This document shows, one piece after another, positions 49,616-58,238 of a stretch of DNA of 64,000 nt. A model generated the notes under the pieces. It saw only the letters and a list, made by a program, of their open reading frames with translations, was not told the origin of the DNA and searched no databases. The stretch is from [Clostridium] viride DSM 6836 (GTDB lineage: Bacteria > Bacillota > Clostridia > Oscillospirales > Oscillospiraceae). The translations under genes were made by a program, and so were the position numbers. Within the stretch, counting starts at the first letter, position 1; each line of letters opens with the position of its first letter. The stretch is from assembly GCA_000620945.1 (NCBI GenBank), contig JHZO01000004.1, positions 1 through 64,000 of the forward strand, in the 5' to 3' direction.

Positions 49616-51988
49616 ATGATCGAACTATATGAAAAATCCATGCGGACGCTGGAGCTTCCCCGGATTCTGGCCATGCTTTCCGAGCAGGCCGTAACGGAGG
49701 AAGGAAAGGCCAGAGCCCTGGCTCTCCGTCCCTCAGACGAACGGTCTGAGGTATCGTATCGTTTGCAGGAAACCAGTGCGGCGGCAGAGAGCATCAACCT
49801 GCGTGGCACCCCGGCCTTTTCCGGGGTGAAACCCGTGGCACACTCCCTGCAGCGTGCCGATATGGGGGGTGTACTGAATACCCGCGAACTGCTTGGTGTC
49901 GCAGCGGTGCTTCGTGCGTCTCGTTCGGCGAAGGAGTATGGGGATGTGGAGGGGGAAAAGACGGTCATTGACCATCTGTTTCGCTCTCTGCATGTGCATC
50001 GCTCACTGGAAGAGAAGATTACCAATGCCATTGTGGGGGAAGACGAGATTGCGGATTCCGCCAGCAGTGAGCTGGCTTCCATTCGCCGTCAGATGCGCGC
50101 CACTTCGGGGAAGGTGCGTGACATTCTCAATAAGCTGATTGCGTCTGCCCAATCCAAATACTTACAGGAAACCATCATCACCATGCGCTCCGGCCGCTAT
50201 GTGGTTCCCGTCAAGTCGGAGCATAAGAACGAGATTCCAGGGCTGGTGCACGATGTGTCCGGTTCCGGCTCCACCTTTTTTGTGGAGCCCATGGCCGTGG
50301 TGAAGGTAAACAATGAACTGCGCGAGCTGCAAGCCAAGGAAGAGAAAGAAATCGAGCGGATTCTTGCAGAGCTTTCCGCCGAGGTGGCTCACGAAAAGGA
50401 TGACATTTTAGAGAACTATCAATTGCTGATTTTCCTGGATGTCATTTTTGCCAAGGGCAAGCTGGCCATTCGCATGAGGGGCATGGAACCGACGCTGTCG
50501 GATCGGGCTCTAATCCTCAAAAAAGCACGGCACCCCTTGCTGGATCCGAAAATCGCTGTGGCAAACGACCTCTACCTGGGAGGTGAGTTTGATACCTTAG
50601 TCATCACCGGGCCCAACACCGGCGGTAAAACCGTGACACTGAAAACCATTGGCCTTTTGACCTTGATGGCTCAGTGTGGTTTGCATATCCCTGTGGAAGA
50701 CGGAAGTTGTGTCGCCATCTGCTCCACGGTGTGGGCGGATATCGGAGACGAGCAATCCATTGCCCAATCACTGTCCACCTTCTCCTCGCATATGACCAAC
50801 ATCGTTCAAATGTTAGAACACACGGACGACCGAAGCCTGATTCTGTTCGACGAGCTGGGTGCGGGCACGGACCCGGTGGAAGGAGCGGCTCTGGCGATCT
50901 CCATCATCGAGCGAGCCCGGGAGCTTGGCGCTTTGGTTGCGGCAACAACCCACTACGCGGAGCTAAAGGTATACGCCATGACAACCCAGGGGGTACAGAA
51001 CGCCTCCTGCGAATTTAACGTGGAAACTCTTGCCCCCACCTACCGACTCATGATTGGTATACCGGGAAAGTCCAACGCCTTTGCCATCTCGCGCCGTCTT
51101 GGATTGCCTCAAGACATGATTCAAAAGGCGGCCGAGCGCATTGACGCGGAGAACATTCGCTTTGAAGATGTCCTAACCCGTTTGGAAGAGCAGCGTCAAA
51201 TCATGGAACGGGAGCGGGCCGCTGCCGCCGAACTTCGCCGGGAAATGGAACTTTCGGCTCGCAAAGCGAAGCAGTATCGAGAGGAAGTGGAGCGGGAACG
51301 GGAACGAGCCCGGGAAGCCGCGGAGGAAAAGGCCCGTGAAATCATCGAAGAAGCTAGACGGGCTTCCGATGAAGTCTTCCGCGAACTGAAGGAAATGCAA
51401 AAACGCCAAGCCGCAGGACGGGACTGGCAAGAAACCAATGAGCAGCGTGCTGCCCTGCGGGGCCGCCTCAATCAGGCAGAGGGAAAACTCGGGGAAAGAC
51501 CTGAGGTGGAACCGCCACCCATGGTGCGCCCAGCCGTACAGGGCGACACGGTGGAGCTATTAAAAATGGGAACCCAGGCCACGGTGCTCTCCGTGAATAA
51601 AGAAGGGATTTTGCAGTTACAGGCAGGCATTTTGCGCATTACGGCCAAGCAAGAGGAAGTCCGTGTGGTGGAAGGGGAAACCCAAAGCCATAAGGAGGCC
51701 AAGCGCCACATTCGCAAGACCGAGCATAAGCTCCGCTCGCTGGGGGCAACCCCGGAAGTGGATCTGCGGGGGATGACCACCGACGAAGCGGAGGGCGTGG
51801 TGGAACGCTTTATTGATCAGGCCATGTTGGGCAACCTGCAAATGGTGACGGTCATTCACGGAAAGGGAACCGGAGCGGTTCGTGCGGCGGTGCATCGCGT
51901 GCTGAAGAAAAATCGCGCCGTGAAAAGCTTCCGCTTAGGGCGCTATGGAGAAGGCGAAGATGGAGTCACCATTGTAGAGCTGAAATAG
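49616..51988 (+). CDS. mutS2: Endonuclease MutS2
   Basis: MutS-family ATPase with a nuclease domain, acting against homologous recombination and in ribosome-collision rescue. The 790-residue protein has Walker A GPNTGGKTVTLK (about 333), Walker B LILFDELGAGTDPVEG and a long coiled coil (about 515-620). The C-terminal Smr domain has VDLRGMTTDEAE and IHGKGTGAVR. All expected domains present; no mismatch-recognition domain, as usual for MutS2. Confidence 0.96.
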   Translation: MIELYEKSMRTLELPRILAMLSEQAVTEEGKARALALRPSDERSEVSYRLQETSAAAESINLRGTPAFSGVKPVAHSLQRADMGGVLNTRELLGVAAVLRASRSAKEYGDVEGEKTVIDHLFRSLHVHRSLEEKITNAIVGEDEIADSASSELASIRRQMRATSGKVRDILNKLIASAQSKYLQETIITMRSGRYVVPVKSEHKNEIPGLVHDVSGSGSTFFVEPMAVVKVNNELRELQAKEEKEIERILAELSAEVAHEKDDILENYQLLIFLDVIFAKGKLAIRMRGMEPTLSDRALILKKARHPLLDPKIAVANDLYLGGEFDTLVITGPNTGGKTVTLKTIGLLTLMAQCGLHIPVEDGSCVAICSTVWADIGDEQSIAQSLSTFSSHMTNIVQMLEHTDDRSLILFDELGAGTDPVEGAALAISIIERARELGALVAATTHYAELKVYAMTTQGVQNASCEFNVETLAPTYRLMIGIPGKSNAFAISRRLGLPQDMIQKAAERIDAENIRFEDVLTRLEEQRQIMERERAAAAELRREMELSARKAKQYREEVERERERAREAAEEKAREIIEEARRASDEVFRELKEMQKRQAAGRDWQETNEQRAALRGRLNQAEGKLGERPEVEPPPMVRPAVQGDTVELLKMGTQATVLSVNKEGILQLQAGILRITAKQEEVRVVEGETQSHKEAKRHIRKTEHKLRSLGATPEVDLRGMTTDEAEGVVERFIDQAMLGNLQMVTVIHGKGTGAVRAAVHRVLKKNRAVKSFRLGRYGEGEDGVTIVELK

Positions 51989-52045
51989 ATTGGTAGTTTG
52001 GAAGAAAAATATACGACTTTCTTAGGCCTGACCTTGAAAAGGGCA

Positions 52046-52074
52046 TTGACGGAAAGGTATAAATTTGATATTCT
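52046..52074 (+). promoter_or_regulatory. Promoter of the HPr gene
   Basis: TTGACG (52046-52051), 17-base spacer, TATTCT (52069-52074). Confidence 0.7.
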
Positions 52075-52115
52075 TAAAGGGAAGATAAGGGAAAGAATTT
52101 TGGGAGGGGACTATT

Positions 52116-52379
52116 ATGTATATTAAGCAGGCGACTGTGAACAATCAAGTTGGTCTACACGCACGGCCCGCTACATTCTTTATTCAGAAAGCCAACGAGT
52201 TCAAAAGCACCATCTGGGTGGAGAAGGATGAACACAGAGTGAATGCGAAGAGCCTCTTGGGCGTACTTTCTCTCGGGATCATTAAGGGCAGCGTGATCGA
52301 TCTGATCGCAGACGGTTCAGACGAAAAGGACGCAGTCGATGCCCTGGTTGACCTCATTAGCTCAAACTTCGGCGACTAA
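52116..52379 (+). CDS. ptsH: HPr phosphocarrier protein
   Basis: An 87-residue protein with both regulatory residues: His15 in VGLHARPA (phosphotransfer from EI) and Ser46 in AKSLLGVLSLG (HPr-kinase target, catabolite repression via CcpA). EI and EII genes are not near. Because His15 is present it is HPr and not Crh. GGGAGGGG precedes the ATG; own promoter and terminator. Confidence 0.9.
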   Translation: MYIKQATVNNQVGLHARPATFFIQKANEFKSTIWVEKDEHRVNAKSLLGVLSLGIIKGSVIDLIADGSDEKDAVDALVDLISSNFGD

Positions 52380-52392
52380 CTTTGAAACAATG

Positions 52393-52424
52393 AAAAAGCG
52401 CTGCCTTTGTGCGGCGCTTTTTTT
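52393..52424 (+). terminator. Terminator of the HPr gene
   Basis: AAAGCGCTGCC pairs with GCGGCGCTTT around TTTGT, followed by seven T. Confidence 0.88.
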
Positions 52425-52474
52425 GGTGTAAGCAACCAGTTTTCAACGCTCTCACAGAAGGAAGCGAAACACGC

Positions 52475-54298
52475 ATGACCTTTGATGAACTCAAACAAAA
52501 AGCACACAGCTTGCCTCTGCTTCCCGGAGTCTATTTGATGTCCGATCGAAGCGGGGAAATTATCTATGTCGGAAAAGCCAAGGCGCTTCGCAATCGTGTG
52601 TCGCAATATTTTCAGGAAGCGGCGGCTCATACAGAAAAAACCCGCGCCATGGTCGCGCAGATTCACAGCTTTGATGTGATTGTGGCTGAGTCTGAATTCG
52701 AGGCCTTGGTGCTGGAATGCTCCCTGATTAAACGGCATAAACCCAGGTATAACATTCTCCTAAAGGACGACAAGGGATATCCCTACATTCGCCTGTCCAT
52801 TGGAGATGCCTATCCGCGATTTTCTTTGGTGGGCAAGGCTGCCGACGACGGCGCCAAATACTTTGGTCCCTTTGGTGGACGAAAAAGCTCACAGGATCTC
52901 ATCGATGCCCTGTGCACCGCGCTGAAACTACCCGATTGCAGTCGGCAATTTCCGCGGGACATCGGGAAGGAGCGGCCTTGCCTGAACTTCCACATGGGCA
53001 AGTGCGACGGATATTGCCGGAAGGAACAGTCCCGTGAGCGGCATAGGGAGGCAATCCGCCAGGCAACCCGCCTCTTAGAGGGAAAGTTTTCGGATGTGGA
53101 AAAAGAACTCAGCGAAGCTATGCTGCAAGCGGCGGAGGACTTGGAGTTTGAAAAGGCGGCACTCCTGCGGGACCGGCTGCAGGCCATTGAGCTTTTGGGA
53201 AAACGCCAAAAGGTGGTCACTGGCCGTCTCACGGATACGGATGTGGTTGGATTTTATCAGGATGAAGTGCGCTGTGCGATTTCAGTGCTGCACTACCAAG
53301 AGGGAGAACTGACCAGTAAAGATACCGAGCTCTTGCAAATTCGAGAGGAAACACCGGCCGATATTTTATCTGCCTTTGTCACACAATATTATATAGGAAG
53401 AGGAGCCGCGCCCGGTCAGATTCTTTTGCCCATGGAGCTGGAGGACGAGGCTTCCTTAGCTCGTATGCTTTCGGAGGATGCGGGACGGCGAGTATATTTG
53501 GTCACACCCCAGCGTGGAGCCAAGGTGGAGCTGATTCGCTTGGCCGAAACCAATGCCCGAGAGGAGTGCCAGCGGGTGACGACAAAAGAGGAACGCACGG
53601 CAAGCCTTCTGGTTTTGCTTGCCGAACTCTTGGAATTGCCGGCTCCGCCCAAACGAATCGAGGCGTATGACATTTCGAACACCGGCGCCTCAGACATTGT
53701 GGGAGCTATGACTGTGTTTGTGGGAGGAAAGCCGCAGAAAAGCAAGTATCGCTGCTTTCTGCTCCGTGATATGGATGGGCCGGACGATTATGCTTCCATG
53801 GAACAGGTTTTACGCCGACGCTTTCGGCACGAGGTGACTGGCGATGAGAAGTTTGGAGATAAGCCTGACCTTATCCTTATGGATGGGGGACGGGAGCATG
53901 CAGCGGTAGCAGAACGGGTATTACGTGAGTTTGGCCTTGCTATTCCCGTGTTTGGCATGGTGAAAGACCATCGGCACCGAACAAGGGCCTTGATTCAATC
54001 CGATGGCAAGGAAATCGGGATTCAATCGGTTCCGGCCCTCTTTGCCATGATTGGACAAATCCAAGAGGAAACCCATCGGACGGCCATCGGCTTTCATCAG
54101 AAACGGCGCAGTAAGACAAGCTATGGATCGGTTCTGGAGACCATTCCGGGAGTGGGAGAGGCGAGAAGACAGCTTCTCCTTAAAACCTTCAAGAGCATTA
54201 AGGCCATTCAAAACGCTTCCCTTGCGGATTTGGAAGCCGTCCTACCCAAGCCAAGTGCACGCGCCGTATATGAGTATTTTAGGACAAAAGAGGAGTGA
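52475..54298 (+). CDS. uvrC: Excinuclease ABC subunit C
   Basis: Makes both incisions in nucleotide excision repair. The 607-residue protein has an N-terminal GIY-YIG nuclease (LPGVYLMSDRSGEIIYVGKA), a Cys-rich segment (CLNFHMGKCDGYC), a UVR motif (about 190-225), an RNase H-like domain (EAYDISNTGASDIVGAM, DLILMDGG) and C-terminal HhH repeats (IPGVGEARR). ATG 52475 has GAAGGAAG upstream; the frame before it overlaps the HPr terminator. Confidence 0.95.
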   Translation: MTFDELKQKAHSLPLLPGVYLMSDRSGEIIYVGKAKALRNRVSQYFQEAAAHTEKTRAMVAQIHSFDVIVAESEFEALVLECSLIKRHKPRYNILLKDDKGYPYIRLSIGDAYPRFSLVGKAADDGAKYFGPFGGRKSSQDLIDALCTALKLPDCSRQFPRDIGKERPCLNFHMGKCDGYCRKEQSRERHREAIRQATRLLEGKFSDVEKELSEAMLQAAEDLEFEKAALLRDRLQAIELLGKRQKVVTGRLTDTDVVGFYQDEVRCAISVLHYQEGELTSKDTELLQIREETPADILSAFVTQYYIGRGAAPGQILLPMELEDEASLARMLSEDAGRRVYLVTPQRGAKVELIRLAETNAREECQRVTTKEERTASLLVLLAELLELPAPPKRIEAYDISNTGASDIVGAMTVFVGGKPQKSKYRCFLLRDMDGPDDYASMEQVLRRRFRHEVTGDEKFGDKPDLILMDGGREHAAVAERVLREFGLAIPVFGMVKDHRHRTRALIQSDGKEIGIQSVPALFAMIGQIQEETHRTAIGFHQKRRSKTSYGSVLETIPGVGEARRQLLLKTFKSIKAIQNASLADLEAVLPKPSARAVYEYFRTKEE

Positions 54299-54303
54299 GT
54301 TGT

Positions 54304-54891
54304 ATGCGTGTCATCACCGGAACTGCCCGCGGACGAAAACTGAAAGAGCTGAGCGGGATGGAGACTCGCCCCACCACCGACCGGGTGAAGGAAGCGATGT
54401 TTAGCATCATTCAGTTCGAACTGGAGGGGAGACGAGTATTAGACCTCTTCGGTGGAACGGGACAATTGGGAATCGAGGCTTTGTCGCGAGGCGCAGAGCA
54501 CTGTGTGTTTGTGGACATTCGTCGAGAAGCTGTTTCCCTCATTCGAGATAATTTGGCCCACACAGGCCTTACCGACCGGGCAAAGGTTGTGCAAGGAGAC
54601 TACCTTGCGTACCTTACCCAGAGCAAGGAAACCTTTGATGTGATCCTCTTGGACCCTCCATATGGAGATGAAATAATAAAAAAAGCGTTACAAACCATTA
54701 CAAGGATTGACAAACTTTCTGAGAATGGTATAATTATTTGTGAAAATGGGTCGAATTTTGACTGGCCTTCGGTGTTTGAGCCATATGCACTGCAAAAAGA
54801 ATACCAATATGGAAGAATTAAGCTGGCCCTATATCGGCGTAGCTTGGGGGCGGCTCAACAAGGGACGGAACAAGGAGTTGAGTCAGAATGA
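54304..54891 (+). CDS. rsmD: 16S rRNA m2G966 methyltransferase RsmD
   Basis: SAM-dependent methyltransferase of 195 residues: MRVITGTARGRKL N-terminus, RPTTDRVKEAMFSI, SAM motif VLDLFGGTGQLGIEAL and catalytic LLDPPYGD. ATG 54304 has GAGGAG eight bases upstream. Overlaps coaD by four bases, the usual Firmicute pairing. Confidence 0.94.
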   Translation: MRVITGTARGRKLKELSGMETRPTTDRVKEAMFSIIQFELEGRRVLDLFGGTGQLGIEALSRGAEHCVFVDIRREAVSLIRDNLAHTGLTDRAKVVQGDYLAYLTQSKETFDVILLDPPYGDEIIKKALQTITRIDKLSENGIIICENGSNFDWPSVFEPYALQKEYQYGRIKLALYRRSLGAAQQGTEQGVESE

Positions 54892-55388
54892 AAATCGCAA
54901 TTTATCCGGGGAGCTTTGATCCGGTCACCTTGGGCCATTTGAACATCATTCGAAGAGCCTCCAATGCTTTTGATAAAGTCATAGTCTGTGTGCTGGTCAA
55001 CTCCGGGAAAAGCGGAATCTTTACTCCAGATGAACGAGTGGAACTTCTCCGCCGCTCCATTAACTTGGAAAACGTGGAAGTGGATATGTACTCTGGACTG
55101 ATTGCCGATTACGCAAGAAAGCGAAATGCCCGCGTTTTGGTCAAGGGACTTCGTGCCGTCTCGGATTTCGAGTCCGAGGTTCAGATGGCTATCATCAATC
55201 AGAAGCTCAACGAAGAGCTTGATACGATGTTTTTCCCCTCCAGCCAAAAGTACAACTATCTCAGCTCGACCGTAGCGAAGGAACTTGCGCGCTACAATGC
55301 CAATCTGGAAGATGTGCTTCCCCGAGAGATTATAGCCGATGTAAGAATAAAAATGGAAGATAAAAGAGGTGCGTGTGATGGCAAGTAA
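54888..55388 (+). CDS. coaD: Phosphopantetheine adenylyltransferase
   Basis: Fourth step of coenzyme A synthesis. The 166-residue nucleotidyltransferase has YPGSFDPVTLGHLNII (with the HxGH-type TLGHLN motif), VKGLRAVSDFESE and SSTVAKELARYN. Start coupled to rsmD by ATGA. Confidence 0.95.
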   Translation: MKIAIYPGSFDPVTLGHLNIIRRASNAFDKVIVCVLVNSGKSGIFTPDERVELLRRSINLENVEVDMYSGLIADYARKRNARVLVKGLRAVSDFESEVQMAIINQKLNEELDTMFFPSSQKYNYLSSTVAKELARYNANLEDVLPREIIADVRIKMEDKRGACDGK

Positions 55389-55848
55389 CATTGAAGAATT
55401 ATTTGACATGTTGTATGAAATGATTGACGAGGCAAAAAACGTGCCGCTCTCCAGTGATAAATGTATGTTAGAGCGGGACAAAGCGCTGGACATGCTGGAT
55501 GATATCCGGGCCAGGTTCCCAGTCGAGCTGAAGAAGGCAAAAGAACTGGTGGACAAAAAGAATGACTACATTGCGTCGGCCAAACGGGAAGCGGATGATC
55601 TTCGCCAGAGGGCGGAGGAACACGCAAGACGCCTACTCAATGAGGACACCCTGGTCTTAGAGGCGCGCCGCATGGCAGAGGAAATCATCCAAGAAGCGGA
55701 AAGCACTAGTCGCCAACTGAAGCAAGCGGCCAATGAATATTGCGAGGATACCTTGCATCGCATGGAAGAAGCGGTAGCCGATGCCTATGATGAGGTAAAA
55801 CACTCTCGCGCTAAGTTCCGCAGTGCCCTGGGGGCGGGGGAATCGTGA
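55378..55848 (+). CDS. Coiled-coil protein downstream of coaD
   Basis: A 156-residue, almost wholly helical protein (about residues 40-140 predicted coiled coil, KREADDLRQRAEEHARRLL) reminiscent of DivIVA or ATP synthase b-subunit stalks, which is how such genes are often annotated in Clostridia. ATG 55378 has GAGGTG six bases upstream and overlaps coaD by 11 bases. Its place just before the division cluster hints at a role in cell-pole or division organisation, unproven. Confidence 0.7.
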   Translation: MASNIEELFDMLYEMIDEAKNVPLSSDKCMLERDKALDMLDDIRARFPVELKKAKELVDKKNDYIASAKREADDLRQRAEEHARRLLNEDTLVLEARRMAEEIIQEAESTSRQLKQAANEYCEDTLHRMEEAVADAYDEVKHSRAKFRSALGAGES

Positions 55849-55950
55849 TTCGCGTCGATTCGACGTTGCGAGAGCGAAAGCTGTGGAGATGCGGGCAAGG
55901 AGAACTAGATGTTGGGTGTTCTTCTTGTGAAGCAACAAAATATAGAATTT

Positions 55951-55981
55951 GAGAAACGCCCCTTCAAGGGGCGTTTCTTCT
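55951..55981 (+). terminator. Terminator upstream of the division cluster
   Basis: GAAACGCCCC pairs with GGGGCGTTTC around TTCAA, followed by TTCTG; it closes the uvrC-coaD group. Confidence 0.82.
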
Positions 55982-56070
55982 GTTTCGCACATTCTGTTTT
56001 TCTAAGCAGAAGGTGGTGGGAAGATGGGGAAAGGAAGGGAGAAAAAAACCATTCCCCCCGAAAAAAATAG

Positions 56071-56099
56071 TTGCAATTTCGTGACAATTTCTTTATACT
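56071..56099 (+). promoter_or_regulatory. Promoter of the mraZ cluster
   Basis: TTGCAA (56071-56076), 17-base spacer, TATACT (56094-56099). Confidence 0.75.
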
Positions 56100-56112
56100 A
56101 AACATAACTTGG

Positions 56113-56137
56113 TGGAGCAAAATGGGGCAAAGTGGAG
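56113..56137 (+). promoter_or_regulatory. MraZ operator repeats
   Basis: Three direct TGGRG repeats at 56113, 56123 and 56133 with exact 10-base period (TGGAG, TGGGG, TGGAG), just after the promoter. MraZ is known to bind such spaced TGGG-type repeats and regulate its own cluster. Confidence 0.75.
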
Positions 56138-56168
56138 CGAGCTAAGCTTATTGTGGAGGAAATTGCAC

Positions 56169-56591
56169 ATGATTAGCGTGACGGGAACGTATGAACACTC
56201 GATTGACGCCAAGGGGCGTCTGTTCGTTCCTGCCAAACTACGAGAAGACTTGGGCAGTGTTTGCTACCTCACCATGGGAGTGGACGATTGCCTAGCCATC
56301 TATCCCTTGGAGAGTTGGCAAGTCTTTACCGACAAGTTTGCCTCCCTTCCCATGAGCAAGTCCCGCTTGATGCGACCCCTCTTTGCCAATGCGGTCAAAT
56401 GTGAGCCGGACAGCCAAGGAAGAATCGTGATTCCCCAAGCCCTGAGAAAATATGCAGGGCTGGAAAAAGAAGTGGTGATTATTGGCGTCCACAACCGCGC
56501 AGAGATCTGGGATGCGGAGAAGTGGCGCATGACACAGGAGGAAATGACTCCTGAAAAAATGGCAGAGCTTTTAGAAAGCCTGGAGGTCTGA
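56169..56591 (+). CDS. mraZ: Transcriptional regulator MraZ
   Basis: A 140-residue AbrB-fold protein with two repeats: GTYEHSIDAKGRLFVPAKLR and EPDSQGRIVIPQALRKYAGL. It binds the repeats in its own promoter region. ATG 56169 follows GGAGG; the earlier frame covers the operator. Stop and rsmH start overlap by one base. Confidence 0.95.
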   Translation: MISVTGTYEHSIDAKGRLFVPAKLREDLGSVCYLTMGVDDCLAIYPLESWQVFTDKFASLPMSKSRLMRPLFANAVKCEPDSQGRIVIPQALRKYAGLEKEVVIIGVHNRAEIWDAEKWRMTQEEMTPEKMAELLESLEV

Positions 56592-57532
56592 TGAAAGAAA
56601 GCTACGGACATCGGCCCGTTTTGTTAGAAGAGTGCCTTGCGGGGCTGAACATAAATCCCAACGGCATTTACTTAGATGGAACCTTTGGACGAGGGGGACA
56701 TTCCTCAGAAATTGCAGCTCGTCTCGGAGAACATGGTCGACTGATTTGCATTGACCGGGACAAGCAGGCCTTGGAGGAAGGGGCCATTCGCCTAGCTCCT
56801 TGGAAGGAGCGTGTCACCTTTCTTCATGGAAACTTTGGGGACTTAAGAACCCTGCTGGACCAGGAAGGCATCGCAGGGGTTGACGGCATGCTCTTTGATT
56901 TGGGTGTTTCCTCGCCGCAACTGGACGATCCCGAGCGAGGCTTTTCCTATCAAAATGATGCGCCGCTGGATATGCGCATGAATCGGGACGATGCACTCAC
57001 CGCTTACACCGTGGTGAATGAATGGCCAAAGGAAGAGTTGCGCCGCATTCTTTCGCAATACGGCGAAGAACGCTATGCCTCCGCCATTGCCTCCAAGATT
57101 TGTCGCGTCCGAGAAAGTGCTCCCATTGAAACCACCCACCAATTGGCCGATGTCATTCGAAGTGCCATGCCGGCTGCCGCTCTGCGAGAAAAGCAGCACC
57201 CGGCAAAGCGAAGCTTTCAAGGCATCCGCATTGCGGTGAACGATGAGTTAGGAGCCATTGCGGATATGCTCAAGCAGGCGATTCCACGCCTGAACCCAGG
57301 AGGACGCCTGGCGGTGATTTCTTTCCATTCCCTGGAGGATCGCATTGTGAAAACCGAACTGGCTACCGCAGCCCGTGGTTGCGATTGCCCTCCAGAATTT
57401 CCGGTTTGCATCTGCGGGAAGAAGCCGCAGGTAAAGCTAGTCCCACGCAAACCGATTTTACCCAGTGATCAGGAATTAAAAGAAAACCCGAGGGCGCGCA
57501 GCGCGAAACTGCGCGTCGCCGAGAAGATATAA
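56591..57532 (+). CDS. rsmH: 16S rRNA m4C1402 methyltransferase RsmH
   Basis: A 313-residue SAM methyltransferase: HRPVLLEECLAGL start, GTFGRGGHSSEI SAM motif, LFDLGVSSPQLD, and ISFHSLEDRIVK near the end. Canonical second gene of the division cluster. Confidence 0.96.
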   Translation: MKESYGHRPVLLEECLAGLNINPNGIYLDGTFGRGGHSSEIAARLGEHGRLICIDRDKQALEEGAIRLAPWKERVTFLHGNFGDLRTLLDQEGIAGVDGMLFDLGVSSPQLDDPERGFSYQNDAPLDMRMNRDDALTAYTVVNEWPKEELRRILSQYGEERYASAIASKICRVRESAPIETTHQLADVIRSAMPAAALREKQHPAKRSFQGIRIAVNDELGAIADMLKQAIPRLNPGGRLAVISFHSLEDRIVKTELATAARGCDCPPEFPVCICGKKPQVKLVPRKPILPSDQELKENPRARSAKLRVAEKI

Positions 57533-57596
57533 AGAACGAGTAAGTATGTGTGGAGAAGCGCACGGGTGACCGGCGCTGCGTAGAGGGGTGAACAGA

Positions 57597-58133
57597 TTGA
57601 CGGCGGAAAGAACACAACAGTATCGCACCAAGGAGAGAGCTGCCTATCAGTATGGATACGATGGAAATGCAGCTAGACAGCCGGAACAATGGGTAGAGGC
57701 ACCGGGCAAACCCATACAGAAGCGCAAGCGCGTCGCAAGGAACCTGGGCCTAACGGTTCGGGAGCCAGGAAAGATTGCCCCCTTTGCGGTCGTTGGTATG
57801 CTGTCTGCTTGCCTGTTGGTGATGCTGATGCTGACCCAGTATGCAAATTTAGTGGCAATCAATGACGAGGCGGTTCAACTCCGAAAGCAAGTGGAAACCT
57901 TGAAAGCAGATGAAGCAAAGCTGTTGGCGCAGTACGAATTGGCCTATGATCTGCAAGCCATTGAACAAGAAATGATTAGCAGTGGTGAAATGGTGAAGCC
58001 TCAGAGTGGACAAAGTTATACCGTCGAGTTAACGCGTCCGGACAGCGCCCAGTATTATAAACATGCGTCTTTAGGAAGTAGTTTTATCAATGGGGTGAAA
58101 GAAATCTTTTCCGTGATTGGGACATATTTCTAA
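57597..58133 (+). CDS. ftsL: FtsL-like division protein
   Basis: A 178-residue bitopic protein: a long basic cytoplasmic N-terminus (about 55 residues), one transmembrane helix (about residues 60-80, PFAVVGMLSACLLVMLML) and an extracytoplasmic leucine-zipper-like coiled coil (AVQLRKQVETLKADEAKL). Size and position fit FtsL, although sequence conservation in this family is low. TTG 57597 is preferred over GTG 57588 because AGAGGGG is correctly spaced only for the former. Confidence 0.72.
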   Translation: MTAERTQQYRTKERAAYQYGYDGNAARQPEQWVEAPGKPIQKRKRVARNLGLTVREPGKIAPFAVVGMLSACLLVMLMLTQYANLVAINDEAVQLRKQVETLKADEAKLLAQYELAYDLQAIEQEMISSGEMVKPQSGQSYTVELTRPDSAQYYKHASLGSSFINGVKEIFSVIGTYF

Positions 58134-58167
58134 GAGCGAGAGACATACCATTAAGAGAGAAAGCCTG

Positions 58168-58201
58168 AAGGCGCAAGAAAAGATTGGTTTTCTTGCGCCT
58201 T
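58168..58201 (+). other. Perfect 14-bp hairpin between ftsL and PBP gene
   Basis: AAGGCGCAAGAAAA (58168-58181) and TTTTCTTGCGCCTT (58188-58201) with loop GATTGG. Only TTGC follows, so termination would be weak; attenuation or mRNA processing is more likely. Confidence 0.75.
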
Positions 58202-58238
58202 GCACATCATATTAGGAGAAGGAGGGTGACGTCTAGCA

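Larger units (their letters stand above)
55849..56168. other. Intergenic stretch before mraZ
   Basis: It holds a terminator (55951-55981), the mraZ promoter and the MraZ operator repeats. A 50-codon frame from 55908 with AAGGAG runs through the terminator hairpin and is not counted as a gene. Confidence 0.6.

Noticed and set aside
55908-56080. Frame of about 50 codons with an AAGGAG site before mraZ
   Set aside because: It runs through both arms of the terminator hairpin at 55951-55981, so its product would be a hairpin translation; not credible as a gene.
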